Counted from the stretch's first letter, positions 55,883 to 64,000 are shown. The stretch: DNA of 64,000 nucleotides from Bacteroidales bacterium (GCA_015061005.1 SUXJ01000005.1:28269-92268), one strand, 5' to 3'. The notes: generated from the sequence alone by a model not told the origin. Numbers and translations are program-made.

Positions 55883-57068
55883 TCTCCCCGAAAAGTTCGT
55901 CGAAAGAATTCTCGGCGACGGCAATATTCCCAACCCTAAAGGGCTTCTCGACGCTCTCGCTTCGGGAAGCCCTTCCGTAGCTATTCGCCACAACAAAACA
56001 AAAGGGTGCAGCAGACCCTCGGAGTGCCGCCCCGTGCCGTGGTGTCCCGAAGGAGAATACCTTACCGAACGACCCAACTTTACCTTCGACCCCGAATTTC
56101 ACCAAGGGCTATACTATGTTCAAGACCCATCCTCAATGGCCCTGTCGGCCGTAATCAAGTCCTTGAACCTATCCGAACCGGTTTGCTACCTCGATGCTTG
56201 CGCAGCTCCCGGAGGGAAAACAACTGCCGCAATCGACGCCCTGCCCCCCGATAGCTTCATCTTGGCTAACGAAGCTGATGCCGCCAGAGCAAACGTACTG
56301 TGTCAGAACCTCATGAAATGGGGATATCCCAACGTGGCCGTCTCGCTCGGACCGGCACAAAAACTCGCAAAGCTCCCGGCTGAGAGTTTCGACATAATAG
56401 CAGCCGACGTCCCCTGCTCCGGCGAGGGCATGATGCGCAAAGACCCCAAAGCCATCGAACAATGGTCGCCCGCCCTCGTCGAATCATGCGCCCGACTGCA
56501 ATTCGAAATCATCGAGGCTATTTGGCCGCTTTTGCGCCCCGGGGGCTTCCTCATCTACTCCACGTGCACCTTTGCTCGCCAAGAAGATGAAGACAACGTC
56601 AACCGCTTCTGCACTGAGCTCGGCGCAGAACTCTTGCCCCTACCGGAAATGCCGGGAACAGTCAACGGCCACTTCTACCCTCATCTCATCGAGGGCGAAG
56701 GGCTCTACATTGCCCTGATGCGCAAACCCGGCAATTCGCCCCGAAAACCCATCTCGCTCAAAAAAGCACACATAATCCAAAACGGTGTCGGCGAAGAGTT
56801 CGAACTCAAAGGACGCAACAAAATCCCCACCCATGCCCTTGCCATGCGATGCGATTTTGACCCGGCCGAATATCCTGCCGTCGATATCGACCTGCCTACC
56901 GCCCTGTCGTTCCTTCATCGCGACTCGCTGACATTACCCGCTGACACTCCGCGCGGAATCACCCTCCTGACCTACAAATCCCGTCCCCTCGGCTGGGTCA
57001 ACAATCTCGGCTCGCGAGCCAACAACCTCCTCCCCAAACACCTCCGCATCCTCTCCCAACTCCCCTGA
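55848..57068 (+). CDS. RsmF-type rRNA cytosine-C5 methyltransferase (NOL1/NOP2/Sun)
   Basis: 406 residues. SAM-dependent m5C methyltransferase: motif I DACAAPGGKTTAAIDA (about 110-125), the catalytic Cys region DVPCSGEGMMRKDPKAIEQW (about 185-204) and STCTF (about 238-242), then a C-terminal PUA-like RNA-binding part. ATG 55848 lies inside slyD, overlapping it by 35 bases. GTG at 55872 is an alternative that drops eight residues (low-complexity Ala/Thr). Either way the gene is coupled to slyD. Confidence 0.9.
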   Translation: METAPATAVAANLPEKFVERILGDGNIPNPKGLLDALASGSPSVAIRHNKTKGCSRPSECRPVPWCPEGEYLTERPNFTFDPEFHQGLYYVQDPSSMALSAVIKSLNLSEPVCYLDACAAPGGKTTAAIDALPPDSFILANEADAARANVLCQNLMKWGYPNVAVSLGPAQKLAKLPAESFDIIAADVPCSGEGMMRKDPKAIEQWSPALVESCARLQFEIIEAIWPLLRPGGFLIYSTCTFARQEDEDNVNRFCTELGAELLPLPEMPGTVNGHFYPHLIEGEGLYIALMRKPGNSPRKPISLKKAHIIQNGVGEEFELKGRNKIPTHALAMRCDFDPAEYPAVDIDLPTALSFLHRDSLTLPADTPRGITLLTYKSRPLGWVNNLGSRANNLLPKHLRILSQLP

Positions 57069-57094
57069 CCGAGTTCCCCCATGATAAAAACGAA

Positions 57095-57124
57095 TTTCCG
57101 GAGTGCCTCACGGCTGTCCGGAAA
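57095..57124 (+). terminator. Hairpin after the methyltransferase gene
   Basis: Eight-pair stem tttccgga (57095-57102) with tccggaaa (57117-57124). No T-run follows on the plus strand, so support is weak. Confidence 0.4.
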
Positions 57125-57278
57125 TCACAAATACACAATTATCTATAAAACAACTATTTATCAATTATGTTTCTGACCGGAATATCGCGGTCGCGGCAAA
57201 GTTAGTAAACAAATATTAATATAAAGAATATTCTCAGTTAAAATCTGTTAAACTGAGGGTATTCTATTTTTTTTCTCT

Positions 57279-57286
57279 TACCTTTG
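57279..57286 (+). promoter_or_regulatory. -7 element of the Alg14/Alg13-like pair
   Basis: TACCTTTG matches TAnnTTTG and ends 9 bases before the ATG at 57296, so the leader is a few bases at most. It rules out a TTG start at 57284, which lies within the box. Confidence 0.6.
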
Positions 57287-57295
57287 TTAGCGAAT

Positions 57296-57772
57296 ATGGA
57301 CAATTTGACCAATCATAAAATCATCGCTATCGCCTCTAAGGGCGGTCATTGGACTGAACTGCAACGAATCACAGAACAATTAAAGCAGTTTTATAACATA
57401 GTGTATATCAGCACCGTGGACTACTCCACTATGCTCCCTGAGAACGCAAACCTCAACATTGTCACTGACTTCAGCCGATGGGATTGCTGGAAAATTTTGC
57501 CGACTTTTTGGCAAATCGTCAAAATAATTCGCCGCGAACGTCCCAATGCCATAATTACCACAGGAGCCGCCCCGGGACTGGTCGCCATCCTTGCAGGCAG
57601 AATCTTTAAAATAAAGACAATTTGGATTGACTCAATCGCCAATGCTGCCGAACTCAGCGGCTCGGGACGCATTGCGCGTAAAATAGCTCACCATATCTTC
57701 ACTCAGTGGCCACACCTCGCCGATGAGCGCGTTGAATACCACGGTAACACTTTCGGACTCAAACAAAAATGA
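57296..57772 (+). CDS. Alg14/PssD-like glycosyltransferase subunit
   Basis: 158 residues, counted from ATG 57296. It is the membrane-anchoring half of a split GT-B enzyme: KIIAIASKGGHWTELQRI (acceptor-side glycine loop), RRERPNAIITTGAAPGLVAI (the TTGxxxG motif), and HIFTQWPHLADERVEYHGN at the end. In eukaryotes Alg14 recruits Alg13; in bacteria PssD/PssE make exopolysaccharide precursors. It overlaps the second subunit by four bases. No other glycan-assembly gene is adjacent. Confidence 0.85.
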   Translation: MDNLTNHKIIAIASKGGHWTELQRITEQLKQFYNIVYISTVDYSTMLPENANLNIVTDFSRWDCWKILPTFWQIVKIIRRERPNAIITTGAAPGLVAILAGRIFKIKTIWIDSIANAAELSGSGRIARKIAHHIFTQWPHLADERVEYHGNTFGLKQK

Positions 57773-58245
57773 TTTTCATTACTGTAGGGACTCAAATACC
57801 TTTCGACCGACTGATTAAAATGGTCGACGATATCGCTCCGATGCTTAACGGCGAAGAAATAATTGCGCAAAGTTGCAACGGAAAATACATTCCGCATAAT
57901 TTCCCCACTCGCCGATTCTTTCAGCCCGCCGAATTCGAGCAAATCATGAACAATGCTCGTCTGATTATTGCTCATGCCGGAACCGGATCGATAATCGGCG
58001 CAATGCAGAGAAGAAAACCTCTGATCGTCGTGCCGCGAAAAGCTGCGCTCGGCGAGCACCGAAACGACCATCAACTCGCCACTACCGAGTACCTCTCGAA
58101 AACTTCATCTATTTGCGTCGTAAACTCAAAAGAAGAACTTATCGATGCAATTAAAGCCGCTCCGGTGCCCGACCCGCTGCCACAAGCGCCAACCCCGGAA
58201 CTAATTGCTGCACTACGCTCAATTATCGATAAAACAACTATATAA
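57769..58245 (+). CDS. Alg13/PssE-like glycosyltransferase subunit
   Basis: 158 residues, the donor-binding half (glycosyltransferase family 28 C-terminal domain). Seen: MIFITVGTQIPFDRLIKMVD, IAHAGTGSIIGAMQRRKPL (sugar-nucleotide loop) and VPRKAALGEHRNDHQLATT. It pairs with the preceding Alg14-like protein to form one transferase, probably adding GlcNAc, Gal or GlcA to a lipid-linked sugar. An AraC regulator starts four bases after its stop, which suggests joint regulation. Confidence 0.86.
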   Translation: MIFITVGTQIPFDRLIKMVDDIAPMLNGEEIIAQSCNGKYIPHNFPTRRFFQPAEFEQIMNNARLIIAHAGTGSIIGAMQRRKPLIVVPRKAALGEHRNDHQLATTEYLSKTSSICVVNSKEELIDAIKAAPVPDPLPQAPTPELIAALRSIIDKTTI

Positions 58246-58249
58246 CACT

Positions 58250-59206
58250 ATGATTGAATCTGTCTCCCTCAACCAAATGCAGCGACTCCATGAGCTTGCT
58301 CACTATGACGCCCACCGAGTCAACCAAGACTATGTCTATGTCCACATCTCGACCGACAGCAAAGACGTTCGCCCCGCGCTGCAAAAGGCAATTCGCTTCA
58401 ACGGCATGATTTTCCTTATTGTAAAATCAGGAAAAATCACGTTCAACATCGACATGGAGCGCTTCACGCTGAAGCCTAACGACCTGATGATCTCGGGCGC
58501 GAACTCCATTATCACAATTGACTCCGATTCCATCGAAAACCTCGATGCCCACGTCCTTTTCGTCTCAACCGAGTTCATTCATGACCTGAACTTCGAAATA
58601 ATTATTCTAAACAACCTGCCGCTAACCTCCCATCGCTCTCCGCTGATTAGACTCAACCAAGATGACGTCGAACACCTCATCGGATACCTTGAACTCCTCG
58701 ACTACAACGCCAAACGCAATGCCGGCGAATCAACCCGGCTATTCTCAAAAAGCATTTCCCGCTCATTGCTGACGGCCACTCTCTACCAAGTAATGATAAA
58801 CCACATTCGTCGCCGCGAAGTCATTGCCATGACCTCCGGAGACAACGATGACGATGAGGAAAACTCGACAGTTCGACGCCCGCGCTCGCGCAGAATGCTC
58901 TACACTCACGAATTTATCAGCCTTGTCCGAAAGCACTTCAGACTCGAACACTCCGTCCGATTCTACGCCAACAAGATGTGTATATCGCCTAAATACCTGT
59001 CCCTCGTAGTAAAAGAAAGCACCGGACGCTCGGCAGCCGAGATAATCGACGAACACCTTCTCCTCGAAGCAAAAAATCTGCTCCGATTCTCCGGGAAAAA
59101 CATTCAGCAAGTAGCCTACGAACTCAACTTCTCAAACCAAAGCTCGTTTGGAAAATACTTCAAGCACCTCACCGGCATGAGCCCCAGCGAGTTCCAAAAC
59201 TCCTGA
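58250..59206 (+). CDS. AraC-family transcriptional regulator
   Basis: 318 residues from ATG 58250, four bases after the Alg13-like stop. An upstream in-frame start at 58205 would overlap that gene. An N-terminal cupin-like sensor domain (about 20-190) is followed by a low-complexity acidic/basic linker. The C-terminal AraC domain (about 215-318) has two helix-turn-helix units: SVRFYANKMCISPKYLSLV, and NIQQVAYELNFSNQSSFGKY with the family signature FKHLTGMSPSEF. The ligand is unknown. It converges on the zinc-ribbon gene with an 8-base gap. Confidence 0.9.
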   Translation: MIESVSLNQMQRLHELAHYDAHRVNQDYVYVHISTDSKDVRPALQKAIRFNGMIFLIVKSGKITFNIDMERFTLKPNDLMISGANSIITIDSDSIENLDAHVLFVSTEFIHDLNFEIIILNNLPLTSHRSPLIRLNQDDVEHLIGYLELLDYNAKRNAGESTRLFSKSISRSLLTATLYQVMINHIRRREVIAMTSGDNDDDEENSTVRRPRSRRMLYTHEFISLVRKHFRLEHSVRFYANKMCISPKYLSLVVKESTGRSAAEIIDEHLLLEAKNLLRFSGKNIQQVAYELNFSNQSSFGKYFKHLTGMSPSEFQNS

Positions 59207-59214
59207 AAAGTAAC

Positions 59215-60135
59215 TTATTGCTCGCCGTCGCCGCCGCAGGCATAGCAACTGATTGTGCCCTCACTGCCACACGCATAACACATCGACTGATAATATCCCC
59301 AACCGGAATAGCCGCTACCGCCACACGTTGAACACGAAATGCGACCCTTGCCGTTGCAATTTCGGCATTTACCTGACTGAGTGACGTAGATCGAGGCAGA
59401 AACGTCGTCCTCACTGATGGTGATTGTTCCGGTGCGCGAATATGACGTATTCTTCTTAACTCTTACGGTAAACCCTTCGGATGTGAGGTCTTCTATCTCG
59501 CAAAATCTCGGATACCTAACCTTCGGATCCACGCCGTCAGTGTCCATGTCGATATAGATATATCCGCCTTCGGCATCGCTGCTGATTGTCTTTTCCGACA
59601 GCCGCATATACTGCACCGAGCCAAACTGCCCGACCGGAAGCGTCTGAACCACCTTGCCCGATTTTATCGTAATGTGATCCTCTCGGTCTCTACCGCTCTG
59701 ATTCTCCTCACAATACATACGGAATTTGTCGCCATAGTCGTTAATCGTAATCCACGAGGGCTTGTAGCTCACTTCCCATACGTTCCCGTCATAGTCTATA
59801 TTCACGTCTGCCGAGCCGCCTCCCTTGGCAAATAGTTCGCCCTCCGTGTTGAAGCGCATATAAGTCGTTGCGTTCTGATAATGCGACCACCACAAATATC
59901 CGCCAACGGCTATTACAACTAAAATCGCAACCACGCGCTTAAATATCCTGACCATAAGGCCACCCGATCTGGGTTTCGAAACCGGTGGAGAAACCGGAGA
60001 AACCGGAGGAACAGGCGGAACAGACTCAGCCGGCGGAGGAGCCGGAGTCTCTTTTTCTTCCAACTTTCCGCCACACTTGGTGCAGAAACTCAAATCTTCC
60101 GCATAGTCGGTATTGCAGTTCTTACAGTGTTTCAT
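59215..60135 (-). CDS. Membrane protein with zinc ribbon, BACON-like domains and CxxCxGxG finger
   Basis: 306 residues in an unusual order: N-terminal zinc ribbon (CKNCNTDYAEDLSFCTKCGG, residues 4-23), a Pro/Val-rich linker with PPVSP repeats, one membrane helix (about 67-85), two BACON-like beta domains (about 95-180 and 180-262, for example SWITINDYGDKFRMY), and a C-terminal run of DnaJ-type CxxCxGxG motifs (CRNCNGKGRISCSTCGG, then CYACGSEG and CYACGGDG). Cytoplasmic ribbon and periplasmic BACON/Cys parts are implied by topology. It overlaps the PrsW gene by 14 bases. Function unknown; it may be a client or regulator of that protease. Confidence 0.75.
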   Translation of the reverse strand: MKHCKNCNTDYAEDLSFCTKCGGKLEEKETPAPPPAESVPPVPPVSPVSPPVSKPRSGGLMVRIFKRVVAILVVIAVGGYLWWSHYQNATTYMRFNTEGELFAKGGGSADVNIDYDGNVWEVSYKPSWITINDYGDKFRMYCEENQSGRDREDHITIKSGKVVQTLPVGQFGSVQYMRLSEKTISSDAEGGYIYIDMDTDGVDPKVRYPRFCEIEDLTSEGFTVRVKKNTSYSRTGTITISEDDVSASIYVTQSGKCRNCNGKGRISCSTCGGSGYSGWGYYQSMCYACGSEGTISCYACGGDGEQ

Positions 60136-61261
60136 TGCTCATGCTTTTTAATCGTTTTGCCTCATCTAAACCCATGTTGATAAAGATAAGCACTACTATC
60201 CATACCATAACTATCAGTGCGGTCATCTTTAGGTATCCTTCCAAAATCGGAGCGTCCCACAAACCGTGAAGCACCACCGGAATGGCAAATATTTTCCAAA
60301 ATTGCGACTTCTTAAAAACGTCTGTGGTCAACGGTCCGGCTCCTTTGGCTATAACAAGTGCCGCTCCGCTTATCGCCGCCCACGCTACGTGACCCCCGGG
60401 AGCAAGCACTCCGCGAAGATAGATGATTTTTGTGGGTAATTCTACCATGTCTCCAATTGGCAATCCCATGCCATACGCGCCGGCCAAATTCGCAATTTCA
60501 AGCATCGGACCCATCGCATAGCCTGCCGACTCAAACGCTGCAAACCCGGCACCGACACATGCCCCCACTAACAATGCACTCAGTATAAAGTTGCATGACG
60601 ACAATCGCTTAACCAAATAATAAACAATTGCCAACTTGCCCAACTCTTCTATTATGCCGACCATCATTGCACCCCACGTTGACGACAAATCAGTATCTAC
60701 AAGTTCCAAATTATACAGGAACAGCGTCACCACAAGCGATGCACAACCGCCTACCATGAAAAACTTCATAACGTCATAGACGCTGATATTTTTAAACGCA
60801 TTCACCTCCATAAACAACACCAATGTTGTAAACGGAACGGCAAAAGAGCCTATTATAATCAAACCCGGAAACGCATTGGGATTTTCAAACCACACGCTGC
60901 ACACATACAGTAATAAATACGTCATTATAAACCCTAAAAGCACGCGGCTGTAAAGCCACGGCTTAGGCCAACTGTCCGACACTTCCGACAGCTTGGGCGT
61001 TGTCTTCGTGGTTCCGCAAATAAATATATCCTCGGCCTCCTCGCGAGTATGCTTCTTAAACACATCGGTAAACAAATCCTTCCAGTTCAACTTAACCGAA
61101 CCCTTATTACCGATATAATCGTTCAGTCCGTCAACAAACGATGACGAAGAAGACTTCGTCCCTCCGGCTGACGGAGTGCCGTTTACTACACGATGACCGC
61201 AATGACCGCAAAAAAGGCTTCCTTCAGCCAATTCATGTCCGCAATTACTACAATACGCCAT
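60122..61261 (-). CDS. PrsW-family intramembrane protease with zinc ribbon
   Basis: 379 residues from ATG 61261, which opens the zinc ribbon CSNCGHELAEGSLFCGHCGH directly. Upstream in-frame ATGs give a basic extension outside the family pattern. After a linker there are about eight membrane helices. The PrsW motifs are EELGKLAIVYYL (EExxK), FAAFESAGYA (FxxxE) and VLHGLWDAPI (HxxxD), which form the metal site. PrsW in Bacillus cuts an anti-sigma factor. The substrate here is unknown. It is translationally coupled to the following zinc-ribbon membrane gene. Confidence 0.85.
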   Translation of the reverse strand: MAYCSNCGHELAEGSLFCGHCGHRVVNGTPSAGGTKSSSSSFVDGLNDYIGNKGSVKLNWKDLFTDVFKKHTREEAEDIFICGTTKTTPKLSEVSDSWPKPWLYSRVLLGFIMTYLLLYVCSVWFENPNAFPGLIIIGSFAVPFTTLVLFMEVNAFKNISVYDVMKFFMVGGCASLVVTLFLYNLELVDTDLSSTWGAMMVGIIEELGKLAIVYYLVKRLSSCNFILSALLVGACVGAGFAAFESAGYAMGPMLEIANLAGAYGMGLPIGDMVELPTKIIYLRGVLAPGGHVAWAAISGAALVIAKGAGPLTTDVFKKSQFWKIFAIPVVLHGLWDAPILEGYLKMTALIVMVWIVVLIFINMGLDEAKRLKSMSNETL

Positions 61262-61357
61262 ATCCGAATAATCTGTTTTTCTTCTTTGATAATTTGGTTT
61301 ACGCAAAATTAAAAATTTTTTTCGTAATCCCAACCATATTCTCTCCATCTTTGATGA

Positions 61358-62530
61358 TTACCTCATAAATTTCTTTGTCAGCCAACACCTGACCGGCTCA
61401 TCATACAGTTTCAAACACCCGTAGGCAAGTGCTATACTGATTGCAAACACCATTATTACCACAGGCCACGTCTCTCCAAGCGTATATAACTCCTTTCCCC
61501 TGAGCCACGCATAAAAAAGATACATCACCGGATAATGAACAATATAAAGAGGATATGAAATATCGCCCAAAAACCGACATACAGCCGGCATTGCCTTACC
61601 CGTCAAACGCCCCGAAGCCGCCAACCAAACAATCGCCGGAAAGATCATCACAACACACAGCAACTCATAAACGCCATTCATGCTGATGCCCCCAACCTTG
61701 ACAAACACAGGCACCGAAAACAGCAAAAAAAGCACTATTATCGAGATATGAAATATTCCGGCAATCCTATACGGCTTAAAATTTCGAGCCATAAGCATCC
61801 CTGCCGAAAACGGGAACAACATCCTGATAAGTCCGCCGAAAAAATTAACCCCATCAAGCGTCCACCCGACTCCAATCATATCATAGCCCGACACGTCAGT
61901 GACAACATACCATGCCCATACACAACCCGTCAACGCAGTAAAAGCCCCCAACGCCCTATTACTTAATCGCCGAATAATCAGAGCATAAGCAACATTGCCG
62001 ATATACTCGAAAAAGAGCGACCAACTTGGACCATTGAGCGAAAACATCTCTCCGTTACCGCGAACATCATAATCCGCTCCGGGATAGGCGGGAATAAGAA
62101 GCATAGCAAGCAAAAGAGCCAACAATGTCATCGAAAACGCCGTTGCCGTACCGTCCCACTTCACCCCGCCTTGAATCAGAAAAGAAACAAAACCTATCAC
62201 CGCTCCCATAACGAGCATGGGTTGAAGTCGAATCAAACGACGCCTGAAAAAGCCCCCCATAGTCAAACGATTACTCCCCGGCGCTCGCCAACGCCCGTCA
62301 TACGCATAACTTATAACAAACCCCGAGAGCATAAAGAAAAAATCCACCCCCAAATGCCCGTGCGCAAACACGTCAATTCCCCTGTCCTCGGCAAAGGCAA
62401 AACCCTCAAACACGTGATACCACACAACCATCAGAGCCACCATACCGCGCAAGCCGTCAAGCAACAAATAATGAGGTCTGCTGTCCGCAAATCCCACCGA
62501 CAATCCCGTAAATCTCCTTGATACCATCAT
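61358..62530 (-). CDS. OafA/YrhL-type acyltransferase family 3 protein
   Basis: 390 residues with about ten membrane segments. The diagnostic start LDGLRGMVALMVVWYHVFEG carries the catalytic His near residue 42. LGVDFFFMLSGFVISYAYDG, GPSWSLFFEYIGN and a late DISYPLYIVHYPVMY fit the OafA type that O-acetylates LPS or other glycans. It is a single-gene unit. AAAGGAG lies about 10 bases before the ATG, an unusually good Shine-Dalgarno match for this group, and a TATATTTG box is about 30 bases upstream. Confidence 0.85.
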   Translation of the reverse strand: MMVSRRFTGLSVGFADSRPHYLLLDGLRGMVALMVVWYHVFEGFAFAEDRGIDVFAHGHLGVDFFFMLSGFVISYAYDGRWRAPGSNRLTMGGFFRRRLIRLQPMLVMGAVIGFVSFLIQGGVKWDGTATAFSMTLLALLLAMLLIPAYPGADYDVRGNGEMFSLNGPSWSLFFEYIGNVAYALIIRRLSNRALGAFTALTGCVWAWYVVTDVSGYDMIGVGWTLDGVNFFGGLIRMLFPFSAGMLMARNFKPYRIAGIFHISIIVLFLLFSVPVFVKVGGISMNGVYELLCVVMIFPAIVWLAASGRLTGKAMPAVCRFLGDISYPLYIVHYPVMYLFYAWLRGKELYTLGETWPVVIMVFAISIALAYGCLKLYDEPVRCWLTKKFMR

Positions 62531-62644
62531 TCTGTCTTACTCCTTTTGGCAAAGTTTTTGCAAATATACGAAATCCCGCACTACAAATCGAGAGAAAAAT
62601 TAAATTTCAAATCCCCTTTACTATGCTTTTTTAGAAATCTTTCT

Positions 62645-62828
62645 TAATTTTGCATTTGCTGTTGGACTCTACATCTCCCTCCGAAGAGTAGATTCAGAAA
62701 CGAAGTGCAAAACCCTACTCCTACAAAAACCATAGCATGATTTTTCCAACATCAATGACTCGTATTTATACTGATAAACGGGCAAAAACTCATGAATTGT
62801 GTAAGTTTTCGCCCGTTTGTTGTTTTTA
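62645..62828 (+). ncRNA. Candidate small RNA
   Basis: A TAnnTTTG box at 62645-62652 would start a transcript near 62659 that ends at the hairpin 62776-62818 plus T-run. No protein gene lies in this direction. It includes a 30-codon frame from 62739 that ends past the hairpin, which I do not believe is coding. There is no -33 element at the expected spacing. Confidence 0.25.
62776..62825 (+). terminator. Bidirectional hairpin, stronger on plus strand
   Basis: Stem aaacgggc (62776-62783) with gcccgttt (62811-62818), continued by aaaact/agttt pairing. T-rich tail gttgttttt on the plus strand; on the minus strand the tail is poor. It lies 15 bases after the DUF4143 stop. Confidence 0.75.
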
Positions 62829-62832
62829 AAGT

Positions 62833-64000
62833 TTAGTCCAAGAATTCCTCTATTACATTGGAAATATTTTGAAAAAACATAATATAGTAGATAGGGATAT
62901 AGGTAATGCCATTATCAACAAAGACCTCTCTCTCATTTGACAATACATATGCTTTCTTGATATTATAGTCATCGTTAGATATAAACTTATCCAAAGCACT
63001 ATGAACCGTATAATCTTTTCCGGATTTCACTTCAATTGGGATATTTGAAAGATTGTCGGCATCATCAATCAAAAAATCAACCTCACCATTTTTTTTATTG
63101 TCATAATAGTATAAGTCATATCCGTGAGCTCTCAGCTCTTGTGCTACGACAGTTTCATAAACGGAGCCGAGATTTATGCTTTTGATATCAGACATCACTG
63201 CCTTGATGTTGTTGCGATAAAATATACCGGAGAGGATACCTACATCATTCAGATAGAGTTTTAACAAGTTCTTGCCGCTATTCTCTACCAAAGGATATGT
63301 TGGGGCACTAATTGCCTTTACCTCTAAAGCTATGCCGGCAGAGATTAGATAATCAAACTCATCTAAATAGTCATTTGACCTTTTCCACTTTTTGTCTTCA
63401 ATATCCTTAATGACAACCCTCTTCTTTTTGTTTTCAAGGTTTGAAGGTACCATATCGAAAATACGGCGTATCTTCAGCTTTTTATCATGTTCCTCCTCAT
63501 ATTTGGAAGCATCAACACCATATAAGTCGTGAGCCTCTTTCTGAATAGAACGGAATTCAACGACATTACGACTCTCCACGAATATCTCAACGGCCTTTGG
63601 CAGGCCACCTACCAACAAGTATTTTTTGAAGAGATTCAACATTTTGTCATGCATCGTATCAGACAATGCCCGGTTGTTGTTGAACCTCTCCCTCATAGCT
63701 TCAATTGCCACTTCTCCTACACCATTAGCATAAAGAAACTCTTCAAAATCCATCGGATACATATGTTGTATATCCAAACTACCGATAGGAACCGATTGGG
63801 TGTTTTTCAAAGTTACTCCAAGCAGAGAGCCGCTGGCAATATAGGTAAACTTCTTCTCTTTCATCAAGAACTTAACAAGAGTAAGAAGGTGGTCGTATGC
63901 TTGAATCTCATCAATGAACACAAGGGTGTTATCCTTCTCCTTCATCTTGTCGCCTGCGACAATACTTAAGGCCATATAGAAATCCTTTGTGGTTTTAGCA
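62833..64000 (-). CDS. AAA ATPase with DUF4143 domain (5' end beyond window)
   Basis: At least 389 codons. The frame stays open to the window edge, reading AKTTKDFY before MALSIVAG, so the start and Walker A are outside. Walker B is TLVFIDEIQAY. The DUF4143 part carries an intact restriction-fold motif: NGEVDFLIDD, then PIEVKSGKDY, so Asp, Glu and Lys are all kept. It is a different subfamily from the ATPase at 30303-31571, whose motif is lost. These proteins are common in gut Bacteroidales and of unknown function. It ends 15 bases before a hairpin. Confidence 0.85.
   Translation of the reverse strand, partial: AKTTKDFYMALSIVAGDKMKEKDNTLVFIDEIQAYDHLLTLVKFLMKEKKFTYIASGSLLGVTLKNTQSVPIGSLDIQHMYPMDFEEFLYANGVGEVAIEAMRERFNNNRALSDTMHDKMLNLFKKYLLVGGLPKAVEIFVESRNVVEFRSIQKEAHDLYGVDASKYEEEHDKKLKIRRIFDMVPSNLENKKKRVVIKDIEDKKWKRSNDYLDEFDYLISAGIALEVKAISAPTYPLVENSGKNLLKLYLNDVGILSGIFYRNNIKAVMSDIKSINLGSVYETVVAQELRAHGYDLYYYDNKKNGEVDFLIDDADNLSNIPIEVKSGKDYTVHSALDKFISNDDYNIKKAYVLSNEREVFVDNGITYIPIYYIMFFQNISNVIEEFLD

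Larger units (their letters stand above)
62531..62832. other. Intergenic region, possible small RNA and terminator
   Basis: 302 bases. The left end holds the -7 box TATATTTG (minus strand, 62561-62568) of the OafA-type gene. A plus-strand TAATTTTG box (62645-62652) and a plus-oriented terminator (62776-62825) frame about 170 bases with no credible gene. Confidence 0.7.

Noticed and set aside
62739..62831. 30-codon open frame in the intergenic region
   Set aside because: It runs through the terminator stem, has no clear ribosome-binding site and shows no recognisable family.

Overview
The window looks like chromosomal DNA of a Bacteroidales gut bacterium, most likely Muribaculaceae or a close relative (family level is inference). 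The evidence is: TAnnTTTG-type promoters with TTTG about 19-20 bases upstream, secreted proteins ending in type IX secretion (T9SS)-like C-terminal domains, a PorZ-like propeller protein, GldD/GldE homologues, a DUF3332 lipoprotein, BACON-like domains and AAA/DUF4143 ATPases. I found no rRNA, tRNA, CRISPR array, transposase, integrase or prophage gene.

Layout. 1-6.1 kb: a leftward run of overlapping genes (pfkA, three FKBP-type isomerases, gldE, gldD, a phosphopantetheinyl transferase, and an MptE-like gene cut by the window edge). 6.2-12 kb: pckA, then a two-gene cassette of secreted proteins (a leucine-rich-repeat protein and a C13/caspase-like peptidase) that share an N-terminal module and lie between two diverged 78-bp promoter-bearing direct repeats. 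12.2-19.1 kb: acpP-fabF, ftsK-lolA-trxB, smpB and a Yip1-family gene. 19.4-28.7 kb: a large secreted discoidin-like protein, leuS, rdgB, a porZ-like gene and a hypothetical gene.

28.6-35.6 kb is the accessory region. It is visibly richer in A+T than its flanks. A 1,316-bp near-identical direct repeat (acyltransferase gene plus three 14-bp boxes spaced 32 bp apart) flanks a DUF4143 ATPase, a phosphoethanolamine-transferase-like sulfatase and a second acyltransferase. The last codons of the upstream hypothetical gene recur at the left edge of both repeat copies, and two genes are cut at exactly that point. The third 32-bp box lies between the -33 and -7 elements of the ATPase promoter, and the second repeat copy ends inside that same -7 element. 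I read this as a recombination-built, probably horizontally exchanged surface-modification locus with an autoregulated ATPase.

35.8-58 kb is mostly core: an OmpR-type two-component system, pepT, the tsaD-asmA-HAD-aroB operon, a DUF3332 lipoprotein, crcB, a degenerate M23 protein, asd-rpoN, an Omp28-like secreted protein, tsaB, birA, an M13 peptidase, a SlyD-type isomerase and an RsmF-type methyltransferase, then an Alg14/Alg13-like pair and an AraC regulator. 59-64 kb: a zinc-ribbon/BACON/CxxCxGxG membrane protein coupled to a zinc-ribbon PrsW protease, an OafA-type acyltransferase, a possible small RNA, and a DUF4143 ATPase running off the right edge.

Functional links: the phosphopantetheinyl transferase may activate AcpP, which supplies FabF. 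tsaB and tsaD (t6A synthesis) share an identical 17-nt promoter stretch. Several secreted proteins are likely T9SS clients, and the PorZ-like protein belongs to the T9SS attachment machinery.
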